Origin: Chloranthus sessilifolius
Taxonomy: Eukaryota; Streptophyta; Magnoliopsida; Chloranthales; Chloranthaceae
DNA: 64,000 nucleotides
Reading direction: 5' to 3'
Assembly: GCA_021018995.1 (NCBI GenBank)
Contig: CM037590.1
Span: 79,268,097 to 79,332,096, forward strand
Under the pieces are notes generated by a model. That model did no database searches. It was not told the DNA's origin and saw only the letters and a list, made by a program, of their open reading frames with translations. The position numbers and the translations under genes are program-made. Positions 47,287 through 57,914 of the stretch are shown piece after piece; position 1 is the stretch's first letter, and every line of letters starts with the position of its first letter.

Positions 47287-48829
47287 CCCCGCGGAATGTG
47301 ATCAGAGGCAAAGGCTGCATCAGAGGAAAGAAAATGTCAGATCCTGGGATAAAAGTGCGCCAACCAAAAGAAAAAAGAGAGAAAAGAACCACCATGAGAT
47401 ATGTCTTTACCTCACTCGCAATCCCAAAGTTGGAGATATGGGTATACTGTTGGTGAAGCAACCCACTACGGGCCACCTCGCCCTGCATTTCAAACCAACA
47501 GCGAGAGGAGTGTTGCACTAGAACAAGGCGCTCACCTCCTGTACCAAGGACCTCATCCGGGCTATCCTCACGGCCATGGTCATCCTCACTTTGATGACTA
47601 CGTGGCATCATGAAAAGATGTATATGGACAACAAGCTTTAAAAGATGATAATAAGAGGAAATCAGGTGCTTCGCTAAAAACATGGGACGAAGGAAAGGTA
47701 AGTATGTCTCACTCCCATTAAAATTCGCAAGAAAAAAACCAAAAAAGGGCACGGCCCGTCATTTAAGTTTTGAAAAAAAAAAGAAAAAAAAACAAAAACA
47801 ACAACAAAACAAACAAAAAAAATCGGTTCAGTTCCATTTCAAAAATATTTGCCAAGAAAAATGAGGAAATCTACACAAATGCACATGTGTGCAAACAAAA
47901 AAAGCTAAAGTTTTGGTAAGGGGCACCCGCTGCCCCTCATTTCACAAAAATGTCTGCATGTACATATTCATCATCAAACTCAGGAGGGGTGTCAACCGTC
48001 AACCTTAGAAAAGGCCCCACATTTTGGTCATAGGAAAAGGCGTCGAATTTAAAAATTTTGAGCAAAATGTCCTCACATCCTTTCTCAACTGAAAATCCTC
48101 ATGAAAGCGGAATACAAATCAAGAAGGGCATCCCTAAAGCCTACGTTCACAAGAAATATCATTTTGAGGCACCAACCCTAGCAAAGGGATAAATAAAAAT
48201 CAGGAAAATCCACAAAAAGAAAATGGGGGTGCTAAGTGACTAGTTTTAAAACCCTCGCATTTCGGGCATTAAAAAGACGCTTTTTTCCCAAAATTATCTC
48301 AAGATTTTCGACCAAAATTCATCCAAGGCACCCACATAAATCAAGGAAAGGGTCTAAAATGTTTACGTTTGCAAAGGAGCATCATTTGTGAAAAAACCCT
48401 AATTACACCAACAAAATTTCAAAAAAATTCAACCAAAAAAGAAAATTGGCACAAATTCATCAAATGCCTAAATAAAACCCATACAAATACACAAAAGGGA
48501 TCACAAATAAATGCATTTACAAGAAAAATCAATTCTCAACCATCTAAATGCAAGATTTCTAGCCATTGATGTAAAACTTTGAAGAAAAAGGGTTTAGGAA
48601 GATTACCTCGGTAAAATAATAATAATAATAATAAACCCTAGATCCGGGGGGAAAATGGGCAATTGATCAGCAATGTCAACAATGACGCGATGTCGAGGTT
48701 TGAATTGGAACAATGAAACACAAGGTAAGGCTCCTGTTTCGGTTTGGAGAGAGGGAGAGGGAAATTTTTTGAAAAATAACCTGTTTTCGGGTCTCTGCTT
48801 GTACTCGACTGTTTTAAATAAAAATTTGG
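47287..48829 (-). other. Upstream part of antisense PMD unit A and its leader-like region (fossil)
   Basis: Just right of the Athila insertion the minus strand carries an acceptor-like ctgatgcag|CC, a possible intron and an exon-like stretch at about 47390-47610 (MMPRSHQSEDDHGREDSPDEV, then GERLVLVQHSS). I recognise no domain there. From 48600 to 48829 the minus strand looks like a plant 5' leader: it follows the TATA-bearing palindromes at 48830-48904, then has CCCTCTCCCTCTCTCC and CTAGGGTTT. An (AAT)n run lies at 48617-48636. 47620-48600 shows no coding signal. Confidence 0.4.
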
Positions 48830-48904
48830 CCTTGTGTATATAAAATATACGCAAGGCTTGTTTTCCCCAGATTTGGCCTTGCGTATATAAAGCATACGCA
48901 AGGC
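48830..48904. repeat. Two copies of the TATA-containing palindrome
   Basis: At 48830-48856 and 48877-48904, arms CCTTGCGTATA / TATACGCAAGG. Both carry TATATAAA in the centre. They lie at the upstream edge of a leader-like region for PMD unit A. Confidence 0.9.
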
Positions 48905-49670
48905 TTATCCCCCCATGGTTTTGCTTTACCTAGGATTGGCCTTGTAGACTTGCTTTGCGCACAAGATGTGTAGGTGGCTGATCAAGGTGGCACACACTCC
49001 CAAAGCATTTCGACCTCCATTCGATCTGCTTGGGCAATTGTGCTAAAATAAAAATGTTAAGGGTCAATGAGCATGCTCAAAAACCTTGAACAAAAAAAAA
49101 AGCATCAAAAATAGAAAATAAAAATATAAAAAAAGAGAAAAAAGAAAGTGGCTTGTTCAAAGTTGCACACATTCCCAAAAAGCGTCACGATATCAATATT
49201 CACTCTGCTCGGGTAGTCGTGCTAAATTAACTTTGAGACCGATGAGTTCGCCTAAAGATCTTGAACCCTACTTCATGTAGGGGTACCCGTGTTGATCAAG
49301 ATAGGGCAATCAATGCGTCATAAGATCATTAAAACTGTTGGATTTTCGTGTCTTTGCTTTACACCAATTTTGATGTATGGGTCGATCACCCTCCCGCTAG
49401 CAGGGCTATTCTGTTCAAAATGAAACTCGAATATCATGCATCATCAATCACACCATTATGGTCATGCCCAGTAATGTCGCTAAGCGCTTGGGGACCAATA
49501 ATCTCGAGGAACAAACGTTTTCCCAATGATATGGGCTTCCGCTACTCTCCATGTGTTTTTCCTTTTTTTGATGTTCGAAGTTCATTTTCAATACAATGGG
49601 CCCGATAGCAATGCCTTAGGCCTCTTCGGATGTCTCTTTCTTTGGCATGCGATCATTAGTGATCGAATAT
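48905..49670 (+). other. Remaining Tat 3' spacer
   Basis: Two related phrases (gcacacactcccaaagc near 48990 and gcacacattcccaaaaagcg near 49160, each followed by a 'ctgctcggg/ttgggc.a.t.gtgct' stretch) form a diverged repeat of about 170-bp period. No gene seen. Confidence 0.6.
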
Positions 49671-49684
49671 CAAAGAGGGGCATC
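49671..49684 (+). other. Polypurine tract of the plus-strand Tat-type element
   Basis: CAAAGAGGGGCATC sits directly before TGTAGACAACC. AGAGGGGCATC|TGTAGACACC is a familiar Tat-lineage PPT/LTR junction; the mirror-image junction of the other Tat element is at 56759-56772. Confidence 0.88.
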
Positions 49685-50379
49685 TGTAGACAACCAAATT
49701 TGGCCCAAGGCCCGATCAAAACATACTTCAAGAAAGGTGTACTTTCGAGCTTCCAAAAGCCTCCCCCAAACCTTTGGAGCTTAAATCCGAAACCTTACAA
49801 CCCTTCCCAAACACTTAGAAGGCTGAACCAGACCCAGAGAACCCATAACTAGATCCCATGAACCCTTAGTGCCCTGAGCCCAATTTTTGAATCCTGCTGT
49901 GTCCCTACCCAGAATGGGGCCTTGCGTATCTTTTATATATGCAAGGCAAAAATTTTCAAAAATTTTCCTTGCGTATATAAAATATATAGGCCTATTTTTG
50001 CTTCAAGCTCCAGCTGCGAGCCCTGAACTTCTCTATTTTATTAGGAACATTGTTCCTAAGTCTAGCGTATATAAAGTATACGCAAGGCTTATGAACATTG
50101 TTTTTTGAAAACTAGTCGAATTTCACTTTTTGAGTTTGACTTGTTGACCACCCCAATGTTTGGGGTGGGTTTCTTTAGGACTGTTGCACTCACTTTAGTT
50201 CTATTTATAACCCTTTAGCCATTAAAAACCCCACCCTATCATCTTCATTAAACCCAATTCCCACCTATCTAAGCTCCCAGAAACCAAGAAAACCTTAGAT
50301 CCCTATTACCTAATTGCTAAACTAATTAGAATCTTAAACCCTTCACAAATCCTCCCATTCTCTATAAATAGAGAGCCAC
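49685..50379 (+). repeat. 3' LTR of the plus-strand Tat-type element, U3 part only
   Basis: Starts TGTAGACAACC. Three copies of the TATA-containing palindrome lie at 49920-49947, 49967-49990 and 50062-50087, then a TATA box (CTATAAATAG, about 50362-50371). It is interrupted just after the TATA box by another LTR starting at 50380, so R-U5 is not seen. Confidence 0.85.
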
Positions 50380-51633
50380 TATAACATCCCAAATTTTTTT
50401 TCGAAACCATAGGTCCTGATAGGTGCGTGTCCTTTAAGAAACGCATCATCGTTTCGAATTTTTCAAACGAGATCGCTTCGAGTTCATTTGAGCCTCGTGT
50501 AAGACTTTAGGACTAAAACTTATACACTGTTTTTGTGTATTAGCTTAACACCAAATTCAGTGGATAAGTGGTTTGGGTGTGTAAGCTCCATGCCGAACTA
50601 AAGATCTTTTGGTGTAAGATGAAACACCTCGCACGAGTGTATAAGTTCCACATTGAAACAAAGTTAAGTGGATAAGGCTTAACACCCAAATGGGTGTAAG
50701 TGTTTTGAAGGGGAAACAACCCCTTTTAATATAAAAAGGCAAGACTTCCTTTGGAAGCTATTACCCCATTTGCAAGTTTTGGGGTTTTGGGTTTTTAAAG
50801 AGAGGAACTTGAGGTGATCGCCTCGTGGACGTCTGAAACTTGGATCGACTCCGTTAAACTTCAAGGTATTGGCTTCGTGTCGGTTTTTGTGTCACGAGAA
50901 GTCACTGAGTTCCAACGCGATGGAGATTTGTGAAGAAATGAAGGTTTATTCCTTCAAAACCCTCTTTTAATTTGAATATTCAATGTCCCAAAATCTGTGG
51001 ATCTCGTGAGAGTTTTGTAGCGCGTAATGAGAGTAGTTTAAGCTTTGATCAAGTCCGATACGAGCGTGAGAGGTTGGGCTCCCAAGCCGCATCGCGTAGA
51101 GGAATCAACGCTCGGTTTTCGCCCGAAATATGTGACGAACGCGTTATTTAGAAAGGTGAGCGATCTCTTATTTTTTAGGATTAAATTAGTGGTTTAGTGG
51201 TATATTAAATGTTCTAAACTTAGGATAAGGAGTGTATGTGAAGATTATTAATAACATTAATGATTTGGGGGAAAATGAACAAAGGAAGAAGCCCGAAGGG
51301 CTACAGAATCTGTCAAAATTGAATGATCGATTTTGACAGGATAGAGATATCTAAAGACATTTTTAAGGAAATCGATTGATCAAATTATAAACGATCGATC
51401 AAATTTGAAATCAATTGATCGAATTTGAAAATCGATGGAGTTTGATAGGACTGATATGCCAATTTTATGAAGAAATCGATCGATCGACAAATTTGGAATT
51501 CTGAAGGAATCGATCGATCAAATTGGAAATCGATCAATCAAATTTGAACCCGATCAATCGATTTGGAAATCGATCGATCGACTTGTATAAAATAGGGATT
51601 GAAAAATATAAGTTCTGAGAAATCAATCGATCA
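50380..51633 (+). repeat. LTR-A: LTR of a TGTAACATCCC-type Gypsy family, interrupted
   Basis: Starts TATAACATCCC (usual TGTAACATCCC). TATA box AATATAAAAAGG near 50728 with a conserved ATGGGTGTAAGTGTTT upstream block. Downstream, 51320-51632, has an array of about ten ATCGAT/GATCGATC palindromes in tgatcgatc...aaatttgaa(a/t) phrases. It is cut by LTR-B. No internal region is attached. Confidence 0.6.
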
Positions 51634-54015
51634 TGTAACGTCTCAAAAAATTTCAAAAATTGAACACGATCACCCCGATTTACATGTTTGGTAAGTCGCA
51701 CGATGACATCTTGAATTTAGGAATAATTAAATAGCAAGAATATTTTCGGTAAAAAAGTTGAATTAAATGTTGTTATGACCGTTAATTAGAAACCCGTACA
51801 TCGACTCGTGTTGTACATGCCCAACACCCGATTAGAATTTAAGTCATGTGGATAAGACTTACACCCCAAATGGGTGTATGTGTTTCATAGGGGGAAACTA
51901 CCCCTTTGTAATATAAAAAGGAAAGGCTTACTTTGGAAGCCATCAACCGTTTGAAAATTTTGGGGGGGTTTGGGTTTCTAGAGAGAGAGCTTCTTCTCAA
52001 ACCCTCATGCTACCCAACCGAAGGATCCCTTCACAAGCCACTTCGTTTTCCTCGCAAGGATCATCGCAGTTCCAATTGCTCTTGCGATTTCGACCGCGGA
52101 GAACCTTCGTTTCTCTCAAACTTTTTTTATTTTTGTTTTTGAGAAACCCTAAACCCATTGATTCCTCCTTAGATCCTCTCCTTAGAGAACCTTTGGGTTG
52201 TTATGTACGTTGCAAGAAGTCGATCTCCATCCATTTTGATCGATAGAGAAGGTGGGTCTCAAACCCTTTTGCTTCGTGTGGAGGGAGCATCGATTTATGC
52301 GTTCATTTGATCATGAATCCATGAGTAATTAATATGGTAAGAAACCACAACCCAAAGATGTTAAATTTATAGAATTAGATGTGTGTGAATAAAGATGAAA
52401 AGTGTGGGTGTAAATGGTGAGAAATCGCAAGAAAAATGGGTTTCTGAAACTCAGAACCCGCAGAGTTTCTGAAACTCATGTGCCTGAGCAGCCTTCAGAA
52501 AGGCTTGTTTGTGCCTCGCTGGCTCAAGATTTATTCTCGTGTGCCCATGCAGCCTTCAGAAAGGCTTATCTATGCCTCCCTTGCCCATGATATAGGGGTG
52601 CCGTTGGACTCGTGCGCCCGACTTTGAATCTCGTGTGCCTGAGATTCAGAATTAGTGCATTTTGGAGTGAAGTGCCAACATAGCTTTGGTATTTTGGTCA
52701 TAACCTTTTACTCCAAACTCCAATTAATGTTATTCCTATGGCGTTGGAAAGAGGACAATGAGATCTATAACTTTTATGAATTAATAATTTCATGAATTAA
52801 CTGTTTAAAAGGTCAAAATTTAGTGGGAAGTTGGGTCAAGTTTTGAGTTTGCACGAACTTGCCCATTCCGACTCGGTTTTGAGAAAGAACATAAATACGT
52901 CAAATTTGTTAGTAATTAGAATAAATCCTTGATGCTTCATCATTATGTGATGTAGATTGAGAGTTGGAGACCGTCGATAGACCTTGGAAGTGCTTGTTTT
53001 CGTACGACTCCGAAACCAAGGTAGGGGAAACTCATTACTCATTGCATTTTTGAATTGATTTCATAGATATTATTGTAAGATCAAAGGAAGTGATTAGAAC
53101 TCTTAAAATTTATGCTTTGAATCTGATTTGACATGATATCCGTTTAAATTAAGTTGTAATCTTAGCAATGAAATTAGAACTTGATGATATGATTATTATC
53201 GAATATTTGGATTGAAAAGTGATGATAATGATTTGAAATCGAATTTGTGAGATTGATTGCATTTGAGAAATGGAATCCTGTTAAGTCTAAAACCCTTTTT
53301 ATAAGAATATTGAAAGTTAATAATCTTTGAACCATTAACATTGAAATCTCTGGAATATTAGTTGCATTGGATATCGAATGATTTGATGCTAACTCTGATT
53401 TTGGTGGACTAAACATTGATTGTGTGAGTGTACACTTCATGCATACTAGACCGGTACGGCATTTTTTTTCGTACATATTGCATACTGCATACATTGATTT
53501 GGACCGATGTCTGACGGGTTATCCATACACCTTTATACCTTGCATGCATCTTTGGACCGCTTCTGGGAGATTTTTACATTACATAAACTAAACTAACTGG
53601 ACACCGACTGAGTGACTATACACTGGCTGGATTGGTACGAAGGGTTATCCATATACAATGAAGGATATTTAAATATGTGAATACACTAAAGGACATTGGA
53701 ATTTGTGAATAGGAATACTGAAAGATATTGCAATATGTGAATATACTAGACAATAGAAAGTTGAACCTTAGGACATTGAACTGTAAGACGTGAATAAGTT
53801 AGTGCGCACTTTTTCTGGGTTCTTCTCGGTCCCCGTTGAATCAGTGGCCCAATTCTGTCCAAGTGGACTCTGGCAATGCAGTGTTTGGAATGTTGGAAAT
53901 AAAGAAAGGGATATTTCTAGGAAGATTTCTAGTTTGTTGCGATCGCTAGCTGCAGATATTTAACGACGCTGCAACACGTCAGTGATCACGCTTTAGAGCG
54001 GGTGTGGGTTACTTT
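51634..54015 (+). repeat. LTR-B: second, related LTR nested in LTR-A (right end uncertain)
   Basis: Starts TGTAACGTCTC right after GATCA (51629-51633), the candidate target duplication. It shares with LTR-A the block 51843-51950 (ATGGGTGTATGTGTTT and AATATAAAAAGG TATA region, compare 50680-50760), roughly 80% similar. Two hairpins AGCCTTCAGAAAGGCT lie at 52490-52505 and 52551-52566 in a ~60-70-bp repeat. A chromovirus-style middle ('ggtcataacctttt... gcgttggaaag') is at 52690-52750. I could not find a clean terminus; a gggtgtgggttac phrase at about 54000-54015 may be its drifted end. Confidence 0.5.
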
Positions 54016-54129
54016 TTTACTAAATCGTCCATCAGTGGACGTCAGCAGCTCTGGCACTTCTTTATAATTTAGATAGTTTAGTTTTCCTTTTCTTTCCTTA
54101 TTATTGTTGTAATTCTACTTGGCTTACAT

Positions 54130-54830
54130 TTACTAGTTCTACTATGAGTCTAATTATGTGAACTTGTTATAGTGGATTAATCTAATATTCTAATCCTATT
54201 CGAAGTTTAATTAGTTTAATATTGTAATCCTATTGAAAGTCTACTTAATTAAGTCTCTGAATCCTACTAGGAGTCTAATTGATTCAAGTGTTGTGATCTT
54301 ATTAAAAATCTAATTAATTTAGTTTCCTAATCTTATAAGGAGTCTAATTGATTAAGTCTCCTAATCGTACTAGGAATGCAAATATAATATTTCTAGTGAA
54401 ACTCTAATTAAATTAAGCATGCTAATTATACTGAAATTCTAAGCAAAGCAAATATATTAATTTTGCTAAAATTCTAACTAAAGCAAGTATACTAATTTGA
54501 CTGAAATTTTAATTAAAGCAAATATACTAGTTGTACTGAAATTCAAATTGACATAGAGAACTAATTTTACTAAAACTCTAATTTAGGCAAAGGAACTAAT
54601 TTTATTAAAATTCCAATTAAAGCAAATAAACTAATTTTACTAAAATTCTAATTAAAGCAATGAATTAACTATACGAAAAGTCTGATTAGAGCAATGAATT
54701 AATTTTACTAGAATTCTTATCAAAGCAATAAATTAACTATACTAAAATTCTACGAAAATAATGGAACTACTTTTACTAATTCTAATTAAAGCGATGAATT
54801 AATTCTAATAAAAATCTTTAAAAAGGGGTT
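54130..54830. repeat. ~36-bp tandem repeat array, about 18 degenerate copies
   Basis: Phrases of the form taattttactaaaattctaattaaagcaa recur at about 36-bp spacing across 700 bp. The left part (54130-54400) is more diverged (taatcctactaggagtctaattgatt). It probably belongs to R-U5 of the Tat-type LTR, but it could be a separate local satellite. Confidence 0.85.
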
Positions 54831-55133
54831 TTGGGCCCGCTATGCTATGGAGGATTGGTCTCATTCCCGAGTACCCTTTGTAAGCTCTCTTGGGCAAATC
54901 GGGTGGCTGAGATTAAAGCAAATTGGATTTTGAGATTATAAGATGGTATTTTTGGATTTTTAGAATCAATTTTGGATTATAATTATGAAGTAAATTATGA
55001 AACTAGAATTTTAGAAAACTAAATTAAGAATTAGTATTTTAGAAATCTTGAATTAAGGAATTAAAACTAGATTTTAGAACCTAAGGACTGAATTCGGGTC
55101 CGAAATTAGAAAATCAGACCGTATGATTAAGGA

Positions 55134-55274
55134 CTGGTTCTAAAAACTAAGAACTAGAACCAGAGATTAATAATAGGACTAAAGATTTAGATTTCAAAAC
55201 AAAAATAAAGTCTAAGGTCGATGATTAGGCCGTCAGATTAAGGACTGGTTCTAAAAACTGAGGACTAGAACCAG
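55134..55274. repeat. Two inverted-repeat modules CTGGTTCTA...TAGAACCAG
   Basis: Perfect 9-bp arms with a 12-base spacer at 55134-55163 and 55245-55274, embedded in a 111-bp duplication (gattaaggactgg...agaaccag(a/g)gatt). Confidence 0.9.
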
Positions 55275-56034
55275 GGATTGAAATTACGGTCTAAAAAAGG
55301 GTGCTACGGTCTAAGACTGAAAATTTAATATTAATAATTAAAAACTAAGAAAAATCATAAATTTAAGAACTAAAACTAAGGTCAGAAACTAAAGACTAAA
55401 TTTTTACCTAAGGACGGGGCTGTGGAGAGGAATCTTGAAAACTCGAAGCTTGAATCTCGAAATCATGGCTCTGTTTCTCTATGTTCATTCTTGGAATTTT
55501 GTGTATTTTTCTGTCCTCTTTATATAAAATTTTCAGCCTCCCCTTTGGGGCGAAATAAAAAGTCTCTTATAGGTTTTTCTTCTAATTAAATGCCCTATTT
55601 CAGGCGTTTAACTGAATTACGCGTCGGTCTCCCGGTGCTTAATCGCTTTGAGTCTGTCACAGACTCAGTGAGCGACTGGCTGACTGGCTCAGCAAGTTTC
55701 CTAGTTCTAACCATGTTAAGACTAATTGCACGCCTGGTGTGGAGTGCGCAATCCGATTAAGTACTTCGTTCTACGCGCTTAATCGTGAAATCTCGAGGGT
55801 CAAGGACTGTGAGATTAGGTCGGGCGTAGGCCAATTGTGCGCCTGTGATGGGGTGCTCAATCCAATCGCGCATGCCATATGGGGTGCGTGATCGAGTCTC
55901 GCAGTCGTATGGGAAAAGGAAGTTTGATCTGAAAGGGGACTGATTGTACATTTGTGGTTTTGCATGCAATCGAATTACACGCGTGGTTTTAGGCACGTAA
56001 TTCGAGGTTGTCTGGGTCCAGGTCGGATCTGAAA

Positions 56035-56660
56035 TGCTAGACTATCATTTCAGCCTACATTTCGACTATATACTATTGTTTTAGTATATAGTCTCCCTAC
56101 ATTGGGATCTGAGCCACAGAGCTATTGTTTCAGCCTGTGTTCAATCATGTACTATTGTTTCAGTGCATGGTTCCCATGTTAGGGTTAAAGGGTCTTAAAT
56201 GACAGACTATTATTTTAGTTTGCATTTTAATTATATACTATTGTTTCAGTATATAGTCTCCCTACGTCGAGATCTGAGCCACAGAGCTATTATTTCAGCT
56301 TGTGTTCAGCTATGTACTATTATTTCAGTGCATGGCTCCCACGTTAGGGTTGAAGGGTCTAAATTCCATATTATTATTTTAGTCTGCATTCTGACTATAT
56401 GCTATTATTTCAGTATATAGTCTCCCTATGTTGGGATCTGAGCCACAGCTATTGTTTCAGCTTGTGTTCAGTCATGTACTATTATTTTAGTGCATGGTTC
56501 CCAATTTAGGGCCATGGGGCCTGAGCCACAGAGCTATTGTTTCAGTGCATGGTTCCCAATTTAGGGTCATGGGGCACAAGCCACAAAGCTATTATTTCAG
56601 CCTGTGTCAAGTCATATACTATTGTTTCAATATATGGTCCCACATTAGGGTTGTGGAACT
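56035..56660. repeat. Hairpin array in Tat-type U3, ~160-bp period, about 3.7 copies
   Basis: Each unit holds three stem-loops with the same loop TTGTTT (or TTATTT): arms GACTATATACTA/TAGTATATAGTC (perfect at 56064-56093), arms around CACAG.GCT/AGCCTGTG, and arms around CATGTACT/AGTGCATG. The core phrase CTATTGTTTCAG occurs at least ten times. Confidence 0.9.
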
Positions 56661-56759
56661 TCCAGAGAAGGTAAGTCCTTTTCGAAGAGTCACGAGTAAG
56701 GACAAACGTTGATCGAATAGATTTGTATATTCTGAGAGGGCAAAATGGGGGTGTCTATA

Positions 56760-56772
56760 GATGCCCCTCTTC
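56760..56772 (-). other. Polypurine tract of the minus-strand Tat-type element
   Basis: Minus strand GAAGAGGGGCATC immediately before the LTR start. Confidence 0.85.
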
Positions 56773-56974
56773 GGTGCGCTTTTGTGAAGTAAGAACGCGT
56801 CGAAGAAGTTGACACCCCTCATTCGAGGTGTCAACTCGCTTCTCTTGGGAAATCATAAATGTGAACTGGGGATGCTGACATGACATACTTGGCTTTCTGA
56901 TCTATCAGCACAAGCTAAAATGGAGCATTCAAAGACCCAGTGATAGTTATCGAAAGGCATGTTCCATGTCGTGG

Positions 56975-57195
56975 ATGCCTAGGGGCTATCCCATCGCATA
57001 TCGCGACCCACTGTCATAAACAGTCGAATGGGGGAAGTCAGCATATCCTAATCTGTGGGTGCAAGGGCATCCCGTCGCGTGGCGCAACCTACTGCGAGTG
57101 ATAGTCAAATGAAAAGGAGAATCACCATATCCTAATCTATGGGTGCAAGGGGCATCCCGCCGCATGTCGCGACGTGCTGTAAGGGACAGTCAAAC
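56975..57195. repeat. ~83-bp tandem repeat, three copies
   Basis: ggcatcccgtcgcgt-type starts at about 56984, 57066 and 57151, each followed by a gcgac/gcgcaacc..actg phrase and 'catatcctaatct.tgggtgca' before the next unit. Confidence 0.85.
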
Positions 57196-57914
57196 AGAGG
57201 GATATGACGCAGTCGAGGTACCGGCAGGCATCATACAAATGTCCATAAATAAGGTCCAGGGACCGATAATAAAATACAATATAATGTTGAAGGTTTTCAC
57301 AAGTCATGTCAGACCGGGTGCATCATTTCTCACACCAATGCACATCTGATGTTCCTTTTTCAATAGATATTTATAAGTTCTTAAATTAAATATATTCATT
57401 ATTTAGTTTCCCAGGGGAATGGCCGGTTTGGGCTTGTAATTGAAGTGAAATTTTGATAGGTAAAGTCTCTTTGTATATTTTAATTTGTTTTTTATTTCTT
57501 TCCTTTTTTATTATTTTTTATTTATTTTTGGAAGTAGAAAGATTTTTTTTTTGAAGTAAGGGGTTTGTTAGGATTTTTAACTTAAGATCAATTCGGTGGT
57601 AAATCAACGAAAAATGTGGCTTCCAAAATGTCGCTGAGCAGATCCACCGGTACGGGATTTATGGACCTGACCGTTTGTGTGGTTGTCAAGACAACGCTAG
57701 ACATGTCGGATACTCCATCTAACCTTCTCGATGAATACTGATGATTGTCTCTTATAGGAGGACTATAGTGATTCGCGAGTCGAGAGAGACGAGTTTTGAA
57801 AATATTTTGAGTCAATCATAGCTAACTATATTTATAAGCAATATCGAGAAGAGAGAAGATGGTAGTACTTACCTGGGGGTGATACTTACCTGAAATGCGT
57901 GTAGCTTGTGTAGT

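Larger units (their letters stand above)
27058..50379 (+). mobile_element. 3' half of a plus-strand Tat-type Ty3/Gypsy element, split by a nested Athila-type insertion (fossil)
   Basis: Parts in order: end of integrase (27058-27190), a long 3' spacer with two antisense PMD units (27190-33050, resuming at 47287), polypurine tract (49671-49684) and the U3 of the 3' LTR (49685-50379). The stretch 33051-47281 is a later Athila-type insertion. Without it the spacer is about 8.3 kb. Large 3' spacers and antisense extra ORFs are known in the Tat lineage. The 5' part is absent on the left side of the Athila element at 8186-27057. Broken and incomplete. Confidence 0.8.
54016..56759 (-). repeat. 3' LTR of the minus-strand Tat-type element (outer end uncertain)
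   Basis: The LTR start is well placed: minus strand TATAGACACCCCC at 56759 (TGTAGACACC in relatives) follows the polypurine tract. U3 runs to a minus-strand TATA box (TATATAAAG, about 55517-55528). It contains hairpin repeats at 56035-56660 and CG-rich AATTACGCG/CTTAATCG phrases at 55610-56005. R-U5 below 55490 contains inverted-repeat modules (55134-55274) and a 36-bp tandem repeat (54130-54830). Where it meets LTR-B is not resolved. Confidence 0.7.
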
